A stretch of 64,000 nt of DNA, from NCBI GenBank assembly GCA_039090855.1, contig CM076996.1, positions 46,776,469 to 46,840,468 of the forward strand, written 5' to 3'. The position numbers and the translations under genes were made by a program. The first letter of the stretch is position 1; each line of letters begins with the position of its first letter. This document shows positions 44,001-53,289 of the stretch, piece by piece. The notes beneath the pieces were generated by a model. That model had not been told where the DNA came from and made no database searches. It worked only from the letters and a program-made list of their open reading frames with translations. Origin of the DNA: Macrothele yani. Taxonomy: Eukaryota; Arthropoda; Arachnida; Araneae; Macrothelidae.

Positions 44001-44816
44001 TATCCCAACTTGAAGATGCTTCTCTCCGCTGGAAGTCTCTTTCCCAAATCGACCCCTCTCTTGCTGACACTCCCTTACATCGCGCCCAGCTCCGGTCGCT
44101 TCATATTCAGCTTCAACGCATTTACCCGTCCCTCGTGAATTCTTATGGGTTAATTGTTTCTTCTTCGGCGTCCCCTTGCCTTCCTTTTCTGGTTTATTTG
44201 AATGATGTTCCCTTTCTGGTGCATCAAGTTACTGCGAAACTCTTGTACCGCCACTTTCTTACTTATTTTAGAACACCTCTCGCTATTCCTTTTGTGCCAC
44301 CTGATGAAACCTCTCAGACATGGATCGATTCACACACTTCTCTGGCTTCCCCAAAAGCTACTGATATTCACTGGCTCCACCTTCATTGTCGCTTGCTCAC
44401 ACCACGGACTCTTCATCGTTTTGGTCGCCTGTCTTCTCCCTTGTGTTTTTTCTGTTCAACGCTCATATGACTCCTGTTTAGTTTTACAGCGTCTTTTTTC
44501 ATTGATGTTTGCTCTTCTCTCCAAGGTCTGTCCTTCCTTTCACTCTGTTTCACATTACTATTTTCTTCGCCGTCATCATCCTTTCGCTGCTGTTCACAAT
44601 CGAGTTTCGCGTTTTTAATTTTGCAGGCCAAACTGACTATTTATTTATACTATCATACCAGTGTTGATCGGCCTGCTCTTCGTCGATATCATCCTGCGAG
44701 AGTTTTTCTGTGCCGTAGGTTTCGTTCCTCGATCAAGTCCGTCATCCAACTTGAGTACGAGGTAGCTCTGGCCCGGCAGGCAGTTCCTGCTTTCTTCTCG
44801 ATCTGGTCCCCCCACC
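41046..44816 (+). pseudogene. LINE ORF2: endonuclease and reverse transcriptase, frameshifted
   Basis: From 41046: LLSFNCRGL (Asn), MLLLQETN (Glu), VIVAGDFNCTL (Asp, Asn), VNFDLIDAFR. After a frameshift near 41655 come RLDRFYVSSFLH and SSDHHPVLL (catalytic His), completing an APE endonuclease. The RT frame 41990-43459 has LIPKTGNLGLFSNWRPISIL, FNIDQKQALDSINH (motif A), DNGIRQGCPLSGQLF (motif B) and VLFAYADNLTLFL. There the second Asp of the usual YADD is Asn. Later frames carry VLPLSFGGLALPDP and a C-terminal tail with CFFC, ending ALARQAVPAFFSIWS. A 46-bp duplication (43643-43734) and at least four other frameshifts are present. Confidence 0.87.
43643..43734 (+). repeat. 46-bp tandem duplication in LINE ORF2
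   Basis: The sequence beginning CCTTTCTCCGTTC at 43643 is repeated at 43689 with two or three differences. Because 46 is not a multiple of three, it shifts the frame. Confidence 0.9.
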
Positions 44817-44871
44817 TCCTGTGGTTTCACACACCACGGGAGGTGGGGGGACCAGATCGAGAAGAAAGCAG
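44787..44871. repeat. 39-bp inverted repeat with 7-nt loop at the end of LINE ORF2
   Basis: The left arm 44787-44825 and right arm 44833-44871 are reverse complements at 38 of 39 positions, separated by TTCACAC. The single difference is A/G near the loop. The left arm is coding (end of ORF2, ...AFFSIWSPHLLW) and the right arm lies beyond the likely stop. Transcribed RNA would form a very stable hairpin. Confidence 0.95.
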
Positions 44872-44876
44872 AACCA

Positions 44877-44922
44877 AAACAATAACAAGAAAAAAAATGA
44901 GTTTTTTTTCTTGTTTTTGTTT
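44877..44922. repeat. Second hairpin, 21-bp arms and 4-nt loop
   Basis: AAACAATAACAAG plus an A-run (44877-44897) pairs with a T-run plus CTTGTTTTTGTTT (44902-44922), with one mismatch and the loop TGAG. It starts six bases after the 39-bp inverted repeat. Confidence 0.88.
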
Positions 44923-45470
44923 AGGTGTACTGTTTTCTTCACTTTGTTTGTTTTTGCTTTTCCGGTTTGTTGTCTTGTTCTGTTTTTGATTGAGCTGAAG
45001 GTTTTTTTTCCCTTGTATTCATTCTTTTCCTCTGATCCTGTTGTTTTTCCTTTTAAAATTTTTATCGTTTTCCTTTTCCTGTTTTTGATGGCCCTTTGGT
45101 AATGTTGTACTGTTTTGCTTTTTTGAGATTCCGGTCTTTTTGTTGTTTTTTCCCCTGTGCTTTGTTAGCTCATTCTACTGGTCGGTATATTCTTTCTTGG
45201 ATAGTGCTTTTCTATACTTTTCCTCTTACTAGCGGCCTCGGCCTCTTTGTCTGAATTTTCTTGCCGTTTTGCGCTGTGATTGGATGTTTTACAGCTAGTT
45301 GCTTTGACTTTTTTTCTGTCCGGAGTCCGTGGGCATTTGTGTTCCTGTGTTCTGTGTGTATTTTTTTCTGGTTCTTAGTGGTGCTGTGCAATCGGTTTTT
45401 TGTTTTTTGTGTCGGTTTTTTTGTTGAGTTGTTTGTCTATGTATTATTGTGTGCTTGCTTTCTATGTTTT

Positions 45471-45495
45471 CGTCGGCCACAGTTGTTGGTCGACG
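45471..45495 (+). promoter_or_regulatory. 3'-region hairpin 1 (8-9-8)
   Basis: CGTCGGCC, nine-base loop, GGTCGACG: eight-base stem with one G-T pair, followed by CATTT. Same design as the hairpins at 46103 and 46468. Confidence 0.7.
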
Positions 45496-46102
45496 CATTT
45501 CTTATTGTGGTGTTTTGTTGTACTGGTTGGCCACCAATTGTTTGTGATCAGTGTTATTGTTTGGTATAGTATGATGCTTGTTGGGTGTTGTTGTTTTCCG
45601 TTGGGCTAGTCTGTGTTGTTCAGTTTTGCAAAATTTTTTTGGCGTGTTGTGTTTCTTTTGTGCTTGTTTGTTTGTTGTTGTTGCTGATCTTCTTTTTTGT
45701 ACTGTGTTTCCTGTATGTGGTATTCCCGTGTTTTTGTAATTGTTCTTGCTTTTTGCACGTGTTTTGTTTAGTTGTTCGGATGGCGGATGTTCTACTCGCT
45801 CTGCTCCTGTGTGAGTTTTTTAATACAGTGATTGTATTTTACTTATACTGCTAATGTGATAATCTTGTTTTTTACTTGTTTGTGTATGTTCTACTTTCGT
45901 GTTTCAGTTGGCTCCGCAGTTTAGGGAGCCTTTTTTTTTTCTCATGCCCTGTGTTTCATGTTCACTTGTTTTGCTTTTTTATGAACTTTGAATTACTTAG
46001 TGTGGCCCTGCTGGTCTCGTTGTGTTTTTTCATTGAGTACTCAGCCTTATCTCTCGTTTTCTATACAGTGTGCTTCTCGTGCGTATCTTGTCTATTGGGT
46101 TA

Positions 46103-46127
46103 CGTTGACCCAAGGAGTTGGTCAACG
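46103..46127 (+). promoter_or_regulatory. 3'-region hairpin 2 (8-9-8)
   Basis: CGTTGACC, nine-base loop, GGTCAACG: a perfect eight-base stem, followed by CACTATTT. Confidence 0.75.
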
Positions 46128-46467
46128 CACTATTTGCCTTGTGCTCATTTTTTTTTACTGTGCCTCTTGTGTTTTTTTCTTGACTGTATGCGACTACATG
46201 TGTAGTGAAGTTGTCGTTTGGGGCAGTTTTGTCTTTGATTATGTTTTAAGTACACTTTTTGTGTTTTCGTTTTTGTGTTTCTTTGCACTCAAGCTAGGGT
46301 TCTATGTCTTGCTTCGTGCTTCTCCTGTCCGGGTTTTTCCTGTAATATTTTATTTTTTCTCGGCCCAGCCTTCTGTTGCCGTGCACGACTGGACGTACAT
46401 TGTGTTGTTTTCAATGTGTTATGGTGCTATGCGATCTTGTTTCCGCGTGATTCTCTCTATAGCGCCA

Positions 46468-46492
46468 CGTCGACTTTCGGGGTTTGTCAACG
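46468..46492 (+). promoter_or_regulatory. 3'-region hairpin 3 (8-9-8)
   Basis: CGTCGACT, nine-base loop, TGTCAACG: a seven-base core stem with one mismatch, followed by CGCGACTT. The arms match the consensus of hairpins 1 and 2. Confidence 0.65.
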
Positions 46493-47509
46493 CGCGACTT
46501 CTTGTTTTGAGTATGAAATTTGAATTGAGTGCGATTTTTTTTGTGAACCTCGTGTGCCTTTTTGGCTACATTTATTTTGTGTTATGCGGCGGTTTTTCCC
46601 CTTATTATCATGCATTCTTCTGTATAGTGTTCCTTCTGACATACATACGTCACTTCGTATTTCGTTTTTAGTTATAGCGGTTGGTTAACACCCCTCTTTA
46701 TGTGCACCGTTCTTTGTTTTTTATGTTCTTCTTGTACTAATGTTTTGGCCGCTGCTGCATGTTTTCAGAAGTACAGTTTTGTTTCTCCTGTCACTGTCTT
46801 GCAGTGTCAGTCAATTTGTGTTGTGTTGTTGTGTTTTTTACCTGTCACTTTTGTGTTCGCGCTGCTATGTACTAGTCTTTGGAATGTGTTTTTCTTCCCT
46901 CCCTCTGAGGTTTGGGTTTTGTGATGTGTGTGTTTTTTGTTTTTGTTTTCTGTGTTCCTTTTTTATCTGTATATATTTTAATCTTGTTCTGATGTTACCA
47001 GTTTTTTTCCTCCTTTCTTTTGTGTTGAGACTTCTTGGCCTCGTCTCTTTTAATACATTCTCATGTGATTGAAGCGTATCACATGTACCTTGCTTTTAGA
47101 CTAATAAAGGTTTATTTTGATGGCAGTGGTCTAAGCGATGGCCTCTGATCATTCGTCCGTGAGGAGTCCGGGTTCTAACCCCGGTGAGGCATGGATGTTG
47201 TGTTTGTCTTATGGCACTGGCTCTTTCCCTTCCCTGGAATCAGTGACCCTAAATTAGGGATGGGTGACTGCTTATAGCCCATTGAGTTGCTCACGGTGGT
47301 CGTTAAACCTCCAATAAAAAAAAAGTACAATTAGTAAGTAGACCAAAACAATTTTTAGTGTTTTTTTTTTATCTGCCGTCATTTTGGATGTGGACATATT
47401 TTTATATGCCGCGACAGCCGAAAATTCGGGGTTTCAAGGGTTCACGGAAATGGCTGTAACTACTTCAGAGAACTTATAACAAACTTATTTTACTTTGAAA
47501 GGAGACATT

Positions 47510-47720
47510 TTTTTTCGAGGGTTTAACGAACACCGTGAGCAACTCAATGGGATATAAGCAGTCGCTCGTCCCTAATTTAGGGTCACTGACTCCAGGGAAG
47601 GGAGACAGCTAGTGCCGTAAGACAAACACACCAACCATGCCTCACCGGTATTCGAACCAGGACCCACCTCGGATGAATGATCAGAATCCACCGCTTAGAC
47701 CACTGCGCCACTGAGGCAGC
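47510..47720 (-). mobile_element. tRNA-derived SINE, minus strand
   Basis: Reverse-complement copy with a poly(T) at 47511-47518. The body has CTAATTTAGGGTCACTGAC and GAGCAACTCAATGGG, the B-box is GGTATTCGAACC, and the A-box is near 47690-47715 (CTTAGACCACTGCGCCACTG). The A-box matches the sequence that the LINE entered in the neighbouring SINE. No clean target duplication found. Confidence 0.9.
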
Positions 47721-47974
47721 TAAAAGTACACATTTTGAGCTTTCTGAAAATATACTTACGTCGTGTGTAGCTTTTAGTCCAAGTAGACTAAAATTGACTT
47801 AAACTCCGCAGATGTGATTTTCAAAATCGCCATCTTTAAGGGAGCTATAACCCAGGTAGGGCTAAAACCAGAAACCGAAAATTTTTTCTGGCCAACTATG
47901 GAAAGGCAGCCTTTAGTTCATCAGGTAAAAATTTCAAGTTTTAAATCCCTTCCTAATTTGTTTAACCTTAAATT

Positions 47975-48390
47975 TGACAAATTTGCAAAAAATACGCATT
48001 TCATGGTTAAATATCTTAAAAGGGGCGACCTGCAAAAATTTGACAATTTTTCTGTAAACTCACCTACTGGTATCCTATCGGTGGTAAGAATTTCATTTTG
48101 TGATACAGCGTGTTTCAGAATTATGAGTACTTAAACTCTGGTAAAAAAACAAAACAAAAAAAGCCCACTCTCATTCCCAAATGTGCAAAAATTACATATT
48201 TGAAGGTCAGATATCTTGAAAGAGAGATCTTCAAATTTTTTTAATTTTTTTTGTAAATTTCCGTATTGGTATCCTATCATCATATTAATTTTATTTTGTT
48301 GTACAGCGTGGTTTCAGAATTATGATTACTTAAACTCTGCTAAAATTCACTCTCGCAAAAATCAACAAAAGATACTTGTAGTTATACAAA
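47975..48390. repeat. Diverged tandem repeat, about 200-bp unit
   Basis: Blocks recur with a spacing of about 200 bp: TTTGCAAAAAATACGCATTT (47981) and TGTGCAAAAATTACATATTT (48181); TGGTATCCTATC (about 48067 and 48268); CAGAATTATGAGTACTTAAA (about 48117) and its match (about 48316). Two copies are visible and the sequence is AT-rich. Small plus-strand frames in it are not convincing genes. Confidence 0.8.
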
Positions 48391-48596
48391 TGTTATTACC
48401 TATAATTAAAAACATTTTTAAAAAAATGTTGAATTTTTTATTCTTTAAAATATGATACTTTGAACTTACCTTATATATGTCAGTCAGGGTGCTCGCGGTA
48501 AGTTTTCATATTCGAAGAATGAAGCATTCCGTTAGGACCAAAAGCAGTCAAAGTGCATGTATACAATTCATTTTTCATGACTGCTATCAATAATTA

Positions 48597-49500
48597 CACT
48601 GCTGTTAATTAAAACTGCAACACCATGAACAAAGGCTCGGATTTCCGCGAAATTTGCAGGGCGGATAGGGCACCATGGGGGTTGCAAATGGTTACAATTG
48701 CAGAGCACATGCAAATGTGAGGCGTGCGCAACGCCATCGGAAACGTCACACCATAGTGTATAAAAGAAGAAGAAAAGAGAGCAGGTTTTTAAACCTGCTA
48801 TCTCTAGAATCGACCGTACGCAGTCGTTAACATGTAAACATGCCATGTAGGAGGACGAGACAACTATACGAACACACACGTGACAAAGTTTAAAAGAGGT
48901 AGCATCTTTGGACCCAGAGAAGGTGGTTTATCATACCGTGATATTGCTGCACCCATCAGGCGTAACGCAACTACCGTTATGCGTATATGGCGTCAATGGA
49001 CAGCAGAAAGTTCTATGCATCGTCGTACAGGGTCTAGAGCTCGAAATCGCACGACCGAGAGGGAAGACAGGCACTTGCACCGTTATGCAGTGACGTCGCG
49101 CATAACATCTTCCATGGCACTTGCGCAGCAATAGAGGATGGTCACACATCGTCCGATGTCTGCAAGCAGTGTTCGTCACCGATTTCTGCAGAGAGGCCCC
49201 GTTGCTCGCCGTCCATTGCTGCGACTTCCCTTGACTCTGAACCATAGGCGCCAGCGATTGCAGTGGTGCCGCGAACGTCAAAACTGGAGTGCTGAATGGG
49301 AGCATATTGTGTTATCGGACGAGTCCAGATTATATCTAATACATCACGACGGGCGAATCCTTGTTCGCTGATACCGTGCTAAACGGCATCTGGAAGGCTG
49401 CATTGTGCAGCGCCATACCGGTCCCGAGCGTGATGGTCTGGGGCTCTATTGCTTTGTCACACACGCTCTCTATTGGGGAGACATCTCAGGTCGCGCTGAC
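48597..49500 (+). mobile_element. Tc1-like element, family A, 5' half
   Basis: The left end CACTGCTGTTAATTAAAACT at 48597 follows TA and has the GCAACACC core. The transposase frame 48880-49371 is interrupted only by a TAG at 49132-49134. It shows FKRGSIFGPREGGLSYRDIA, NATTVMRIWRQWTAES, SASSVRHRFLQRGPVARRP and HIVLSDESRLYLIHHDGRI with the first Asp. After about 49500 the sequence switches to a minus-strand Tc1, so the catalytic C-terminal half is missing. Confidence 0.85.
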
Positions 49501-50260
49501 CAGGTCAGTACCTGTATGCTTTGTAGGCATTGTCTGCTTATGTTGGCAGTGTGCGCGTGAGGGTTATCTTGTTGAAACTGGGCATCAGGAATACCACGAA
49601 AAAACGACAGGAAAGCGGGCAGCAGCAGCTCATCCACATATCCTTGCGTTGTCATTTTACCCGTTATGTGTGCGATTGGAAACCGGCTGTTGAAACTGAT
49701 AGCGCCCCAAAGCATTAGACCAGATTGAGAAGCCGTATGATGGTCACGGATGAAAATAAGATCAGTCCGGTGACCACGTCGTCTCCAGACCCTGAATAGG
49801 CGATCATCGGCTCTGAGACAGAAGCCAGACTCGTCGCTAAATACTGCATGCTCCATTTGTCCCGCAACACAAGTTTGGTACGGCACCACTGCAACCTCAA
49901 TTGGGCAACCATGTGCAGTGGTGACAGTTATCACAACGGCTGGCGAGAGCACAACCTACCTCAAGCAATATGCGATTCACAATCCGTGTCGATACCGGAA
50001 TATCCATAAATGCCCGTACACTTCGTCGAATTTTGTCCGCTATAGCTTATGGGGCTGCTACGGCATGCGTTGAACGAGGCGATTGAGTAGTTTAGAAGTC
50101 CGCCTACCTGCAGCAGTCCCACGACGGCGACGCACGTCACCTTTCCACAACCACTCGTCGCATTCGGTCGACAGTTGTTACATCCCGATGAGACCCAGGG
50201 ACCGACCAGCCGTACGTAGCTTTACGCTGAAGCCTCTAATAAAGGTGTTCGTGGGATGGT
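49500..50260 (-). mobile_element. Tc1-like fragment, minus strand
   Basis: The frame 49952-49470 has HAVFSDESGFCLRADDRLFR with the first Asp, ISFNSRFPIAHITGKMTTQG and FQQDNPHAHTANISRQCL with the second Asp. It ends where the Glu block should begin (SARPEMSPQ). Upstream DNA-binding remnants continue to about 50260 in other frames. A 32-residue spacing is predicted if the S-P-x-x-S-P-I-E block is restored by alignment. Terminal repeats are missing on both sides; it is wedged between two plus-strand Tc1 pieces. Confidence 0.78.
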
Positions 50261-50279
50261 AGGATTCCGGATCACGTCA

Positions 50280-51417
50280 CTGAGGCATTCTTACTCATTA
50301 CATGAGCCTTTGAACGAGGCCGTATCGTCGGTATGAGAGAAGCAGAGTAGCCGGCGCACCGAATCGGCCGCCATTTGGGCCGGTTGGACAGTACGGTGCG
50401 ATGGTGTTGGGAGCAATGGACACGGGAAGGCACCCAGACACACCACCAGCAGAGAGGACCGTGGGATCGTGACAGCGGCACCCACAGATGCAACGACATC
50501 CGTGTCCAACATCCAGAGACATGTGGCGGCTGTAAGAGGGCCTCCCGTGTCCACCAGAACCATTTCCAGACGCGTGACAGAGGCGAGTCTGCACCCTCGA
50601 CGGCCCTTACGTTTTCTGCCATTAACACTTGACCATCGTCGGCGTCGATTGCAGTGGTGTGAGCAGTGAGCAATGTGGAATGCTACGGACTGGTGTCGTA
50701 TAGTGTTCAGCGACGAATCCCGCTTCTGTATGGGAACGGACGACCACCGTGTCAGAGTGTGGAGGACCGCAGGTGAACGATACAATCCCAACCTCACTGA
50801 ACAGCGGCACACGTTCCGAACTGCAAGCGTGATGGTCTGGGAAGCCTTCGCGTATGACAGCTGGACTTCCCTCACAGTGATCCGAGGAACGTTGACAGCC
50901 CAACGCTGCGTAAAGAAGATCCTGCGGCCCCATGTGCTGCCTTTACTCGCGAGGAGGCCCGGAGCCATTTTCCAACAAGATAAAGACCGTCCGCACACGA
51001 CTCGGGTTTCCCAGGACTGCCTACATCATGCTACGATGCTTCCGTGGCCGGCCAGATCGCCTGATCTCTCGCCCATCGAGCACGTGTGGGACCAGATGGG
51101 GCTCCAGCTTTCTCCATGTCCCAGTGTTTGTGATTTAGAGAGGCAGTTGCAAGAAGTGTGGGCCAATATGTCCCAGGACAACATACGGCGTCTCTTTGAC
51201 TCCATTCCGGACTGTATCATCGCATGTATCCGACCACGAGGCCGTCCAACGCGGCAGTAACGCTGACCGGACTGTGTACCGTATGTCAGCTGAAAATCGT
51301 CCTGCTGCTGTGATACTGTAATCACTTATGTCCTTGGGTATTTAAAATCTCCCTAATAAAATCTCATTTCAATCTGACGCCTCCTTCTTGGTGTGCGGAT
51401 TTTTATGACAATGAGTG
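50280..51417 (+). mobile_element. Tc1-like element, 32-residue spacing, 3' end intact
   Basis: The N-terminal DNA-binding region at 50300-50630 is frameshifted (FERGRIVGMREAE is readable near 50307). The catalytic part is intact and the 3' end, with CTCCTTCTTGG and GACAATGAGTG, finishes at 51417 before TA. The left terminal repeat is not visible. Confidence 0.85.
50673..51260 (+). CDS. Tc1-like transposase catalytic domain (partial)
   Basis: An uninterrupted 195-residue frame from ATG 50673, an internal Met rather than the natural start. It covers the whole DDE domain: CRIVFSDESRFCMGTDDHRV (first Asp), TASVMVWEAFAYDSWTSL, VIRGTLTAQRCVKKILRPHV, AIFQQDKDRPHTTRVSQDCL (second Asp), LPWPARSPDLSPIEHVWDQM (Glu) and the natural C-terminus PRGRPTRQ. 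Only 32 residues separate the second Asp from the Glu, two fewer than classic Tc1. The DNA-binding half upstream is broken, so the full protein is dead. Confidence 0.85.
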   Translation: MWNATDWCRIVFSDESRFCMGTDDHRVRVWRTAGERYNPNLTEQRHTFRTASVMVWEAFAYDSWTSLTVIRGTLTAQRCVKKILRPHVLPLLARRPGAIFQQDKDRPHTTRVSQDCLHHATMLPWPARSPDLSPIEHVWDQMGLQLSPCPSVCDLERQLQEVWANMSQDNIRRLFDSIPDCIIACIRPRGRPTRQ

Positions 51418-51671
51418 TACAACAAGCTCTTTCATGTCTTCGTTACTTATTCTACCCATATCACATTCGACTTAGACTTTTTATTTTCTTTTAAATCGCT
51501 GTCAGGGTTGTCAAAACGTACAAGCTGATCGGGGAAGTAATGAAAATATCTAACCGAGAGAAAACAAAATTTACTTAAGAGAACAGAAACTTAAAGGTCA
51601 AATTAGAGCTTTACGTCAAAAAGTATCAAGCTCAACATAAATGCTGATAAATTTGTCATTCCCGGCAAATA

Positions 51672-52932
51672 TTGGGTTGGAAAGAAAGTAATGTCTGCAA
51701 ATGCAAGGCAACAGAAAAGTGCTAATTATCGTATATACAAGTACAAGTCAGTCCAAAATGTAGTCGCCATCGTCTGGCCAGCTGTTGGATACTGTCCCTG
51801 TACAACTGAGGCGGCTTGGACGTAAAAAAATGAGTAAGAGCGCGTTCAACATCGTCCCGGTTGGTGAACTGGTGTCCGATCAGGAAATGGTGCAACGACA
51901 GGAAAATGTGGTAGTCGCTTAACGCAATGTCCGGGGAATATGCAGGGAACGGTAGCAGCTCCCAGACCAGGTCCCTGATCATGTGACAGGTCACCTACTG
52001 TGTGAGGTCTCGCTCCATCCTGCTGTAAAATCACGCCTTGCGATTCAGCAGTGCTGGTCGTTTTCACGTAAGCGATGGGTACAGATCGTCGAGCTGAGGG
52101 CAGTACACATCGGCGATGATACTGGTGTTGTCCGGCAGCAGCTCAAAAAACACGGCACTCTACATATCCCACCAAATAGACAGCAGGAGTAAGTGTAAGC
52201 CGACATTGGAGGTGGGCATGGGATTCTGTTTTGGGTCCAACCACTGTTTCTGGGTGCTGACATTGTCATATAGGAACCATTTCTCGTCACCATTCGCGAT
52301 GCGGTCTATGAAAGGTTCAACACGCGCAAGCAGGGAAACGCATGCACTCATGCAATTTTCTGTCTGCTCAACTGTGAGTTGATGGGGTACTCAAGCTTCC
52401 CTCTTGTGCACCTTCTCAAATTAACGCTAGTGTGTGATGATGCTTTTGTGGGGTAGTTAGTCCCCAGCTGTTCGGCCAACTCCTGCGTGGCCACACGTAG
52501 GTCGTTCTCCACTTAAGTCTTCAGCATTTCCATAGCCACGACTGCGAGTCTTCTGACTTTGGAACGGTATGGAAGGTCAAAATTTTTCTCTCGAAACCGT
52601 TTGAACCAATGACAGCACTGACGATGTGATATGGCATTGGGTACACACTGGTAATGTTCCTTATAGCACTTGCGGGGGTGCTACAGCAACGACATTCATA
52701 CAATATGCAATGGCGGGTGTCCTTCTTGTCCACTTCCATGTTGGATGGCGCTCACAATCTTCGCCTTTTGACAGCTAACTGCCACTGACTTAAGTCAAGT
52801 CAGCCATTAACACTTGACCATGCTGGTGTCATACCGGTGGGCTGCACAATCTCACTGGCCAATATGTGCCGCGGCGGAGGCTTCAACTTAGGGTACTTCA
52901 TCATCGGACACTTTTTTTGCTTTCCAACCCAA
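51672..52932 (-). mobile_element. Mariner transposon, both ends present
   Basis: Terminal repeats TTGGGTTGGAAAGAAAGTAA at 51672 and the complement CTTTCCAACCCAA ending at 52932, with TA on both sides. The length is 1,261 bp. Minus-strand transposase pieces: IANGDEKWFLYDNVSTQKQW (first Asp, about 52270), ILQQDGARPHTV (second Asp, about 52015) and YSPDIALSDYHIF (third Asp, about 51930). All three Asp are kept, but the pieces are in different frames. Confidence 0.92.
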
Positions 52933-53289
52933 TACTGTACAGGAAATTTATGGTTTTCGCACAGATGTTTTAACATTTTTGTGTCGCTTGAACTATACTG
53001 TAGACGAAAAGATGAAACCGAAAGGAGGTGAATGACGAAATCTTACTTAACAATGAAAACTAAAGAGCTTAATGAGTGTCGCGATAGAAAAACGTTTAGT
53101 GCAAATTATAAAAGAAGTGTGAGGGTGTCCGTCAAGATTGTTTTGTCACGGATCATTACAAGAGGTTTTGATACTCACGAAGCCATGTGTGATGAAACAC
53201 GCATAAATAAAAGCAAACAATGATTAAATTAATCGCACAGTTTTCTACGCAGGTGGTTCAAGATTGACTTAGACAAAGAAACTAATAGG
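52933..53289. other. Unannotated sequence
   Basis: Contains two short plus-strand frames without recognisable similarity; no element ends found. Confidence 0.4.

Larger units (their letters stand above)
39181..47122 (+). mobile_element. Tx1/L1-like LINE inserted in a tRNA-like A-box
   Basis: This non-LTR retrotransposon of about 7.9 kb carries ORF1 with a CCHC zinc knuckle, ORF2 with an APE endonuclease and RT, and a long T/G-rich 3' region. GCAGTGGT at 39173-39180 and at 47123-47130 is an 8-bp target duplication taken from the SINE A-box. The 3' end, AATAAAGGTTTATTTTGAT, has no poly(A) tail. The endonuclease style (FNCRGL, LLQET, AGDFNC, LDRFYVS) and the C-terminal RT tail resemble the Tx1 clade, several members of which are known for sequence-specific insertion (5S rRNA, U2 snRNA, microsatellites). 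Both ORFs are broken. Confidence 0.85.
44923..47122 (+). other. LINE 3' region, T/G-rich, about 2.2 kb
   Basis: A strongly T/G-rich plus strand with several long but low-complexity open frames (mostly Phe, Val, Cys, Leu) that I do not consider genes. It contains three small hairpins of the same design and ends with AATAAA at 47103 shortly before the junction to the SINE. Such a long 3' region is unusual beside the short one of the RTE copies. Confidence 0.75.
39148..47333 (+). mobile_element. tRNA-derived SINE interrupted by a LINE
   Basis: The SINE begins at 39158 (GGCCGCCCCGGTGGCGCAG), stops at 39180 in the A-box and resumes at 47123 (GCAGTGGTCTAAGCG). It then has a B-box-like GGTTCTAACCC, the body and an A-rich end near 47323. 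AGTACCATTA at 39148-39157 and AGTACAATTA at 47324-47333 are the SINE's own target duplication, with one mismatch. The SINE therefore inserted first, and the LINE then entered its A-box. Confidence 0.9.

Noticed and set aside
44923..47070. Several long plus-strand open frames rich in Phe, Val, Cys and Leu (for example 45988-46671, 227 residues)
   Set aside because: They arise from the T/G-rich composition of the LINE 3' region; they have no recognisable domain, overlap each other in all frames and lie inside a retrotransposon.
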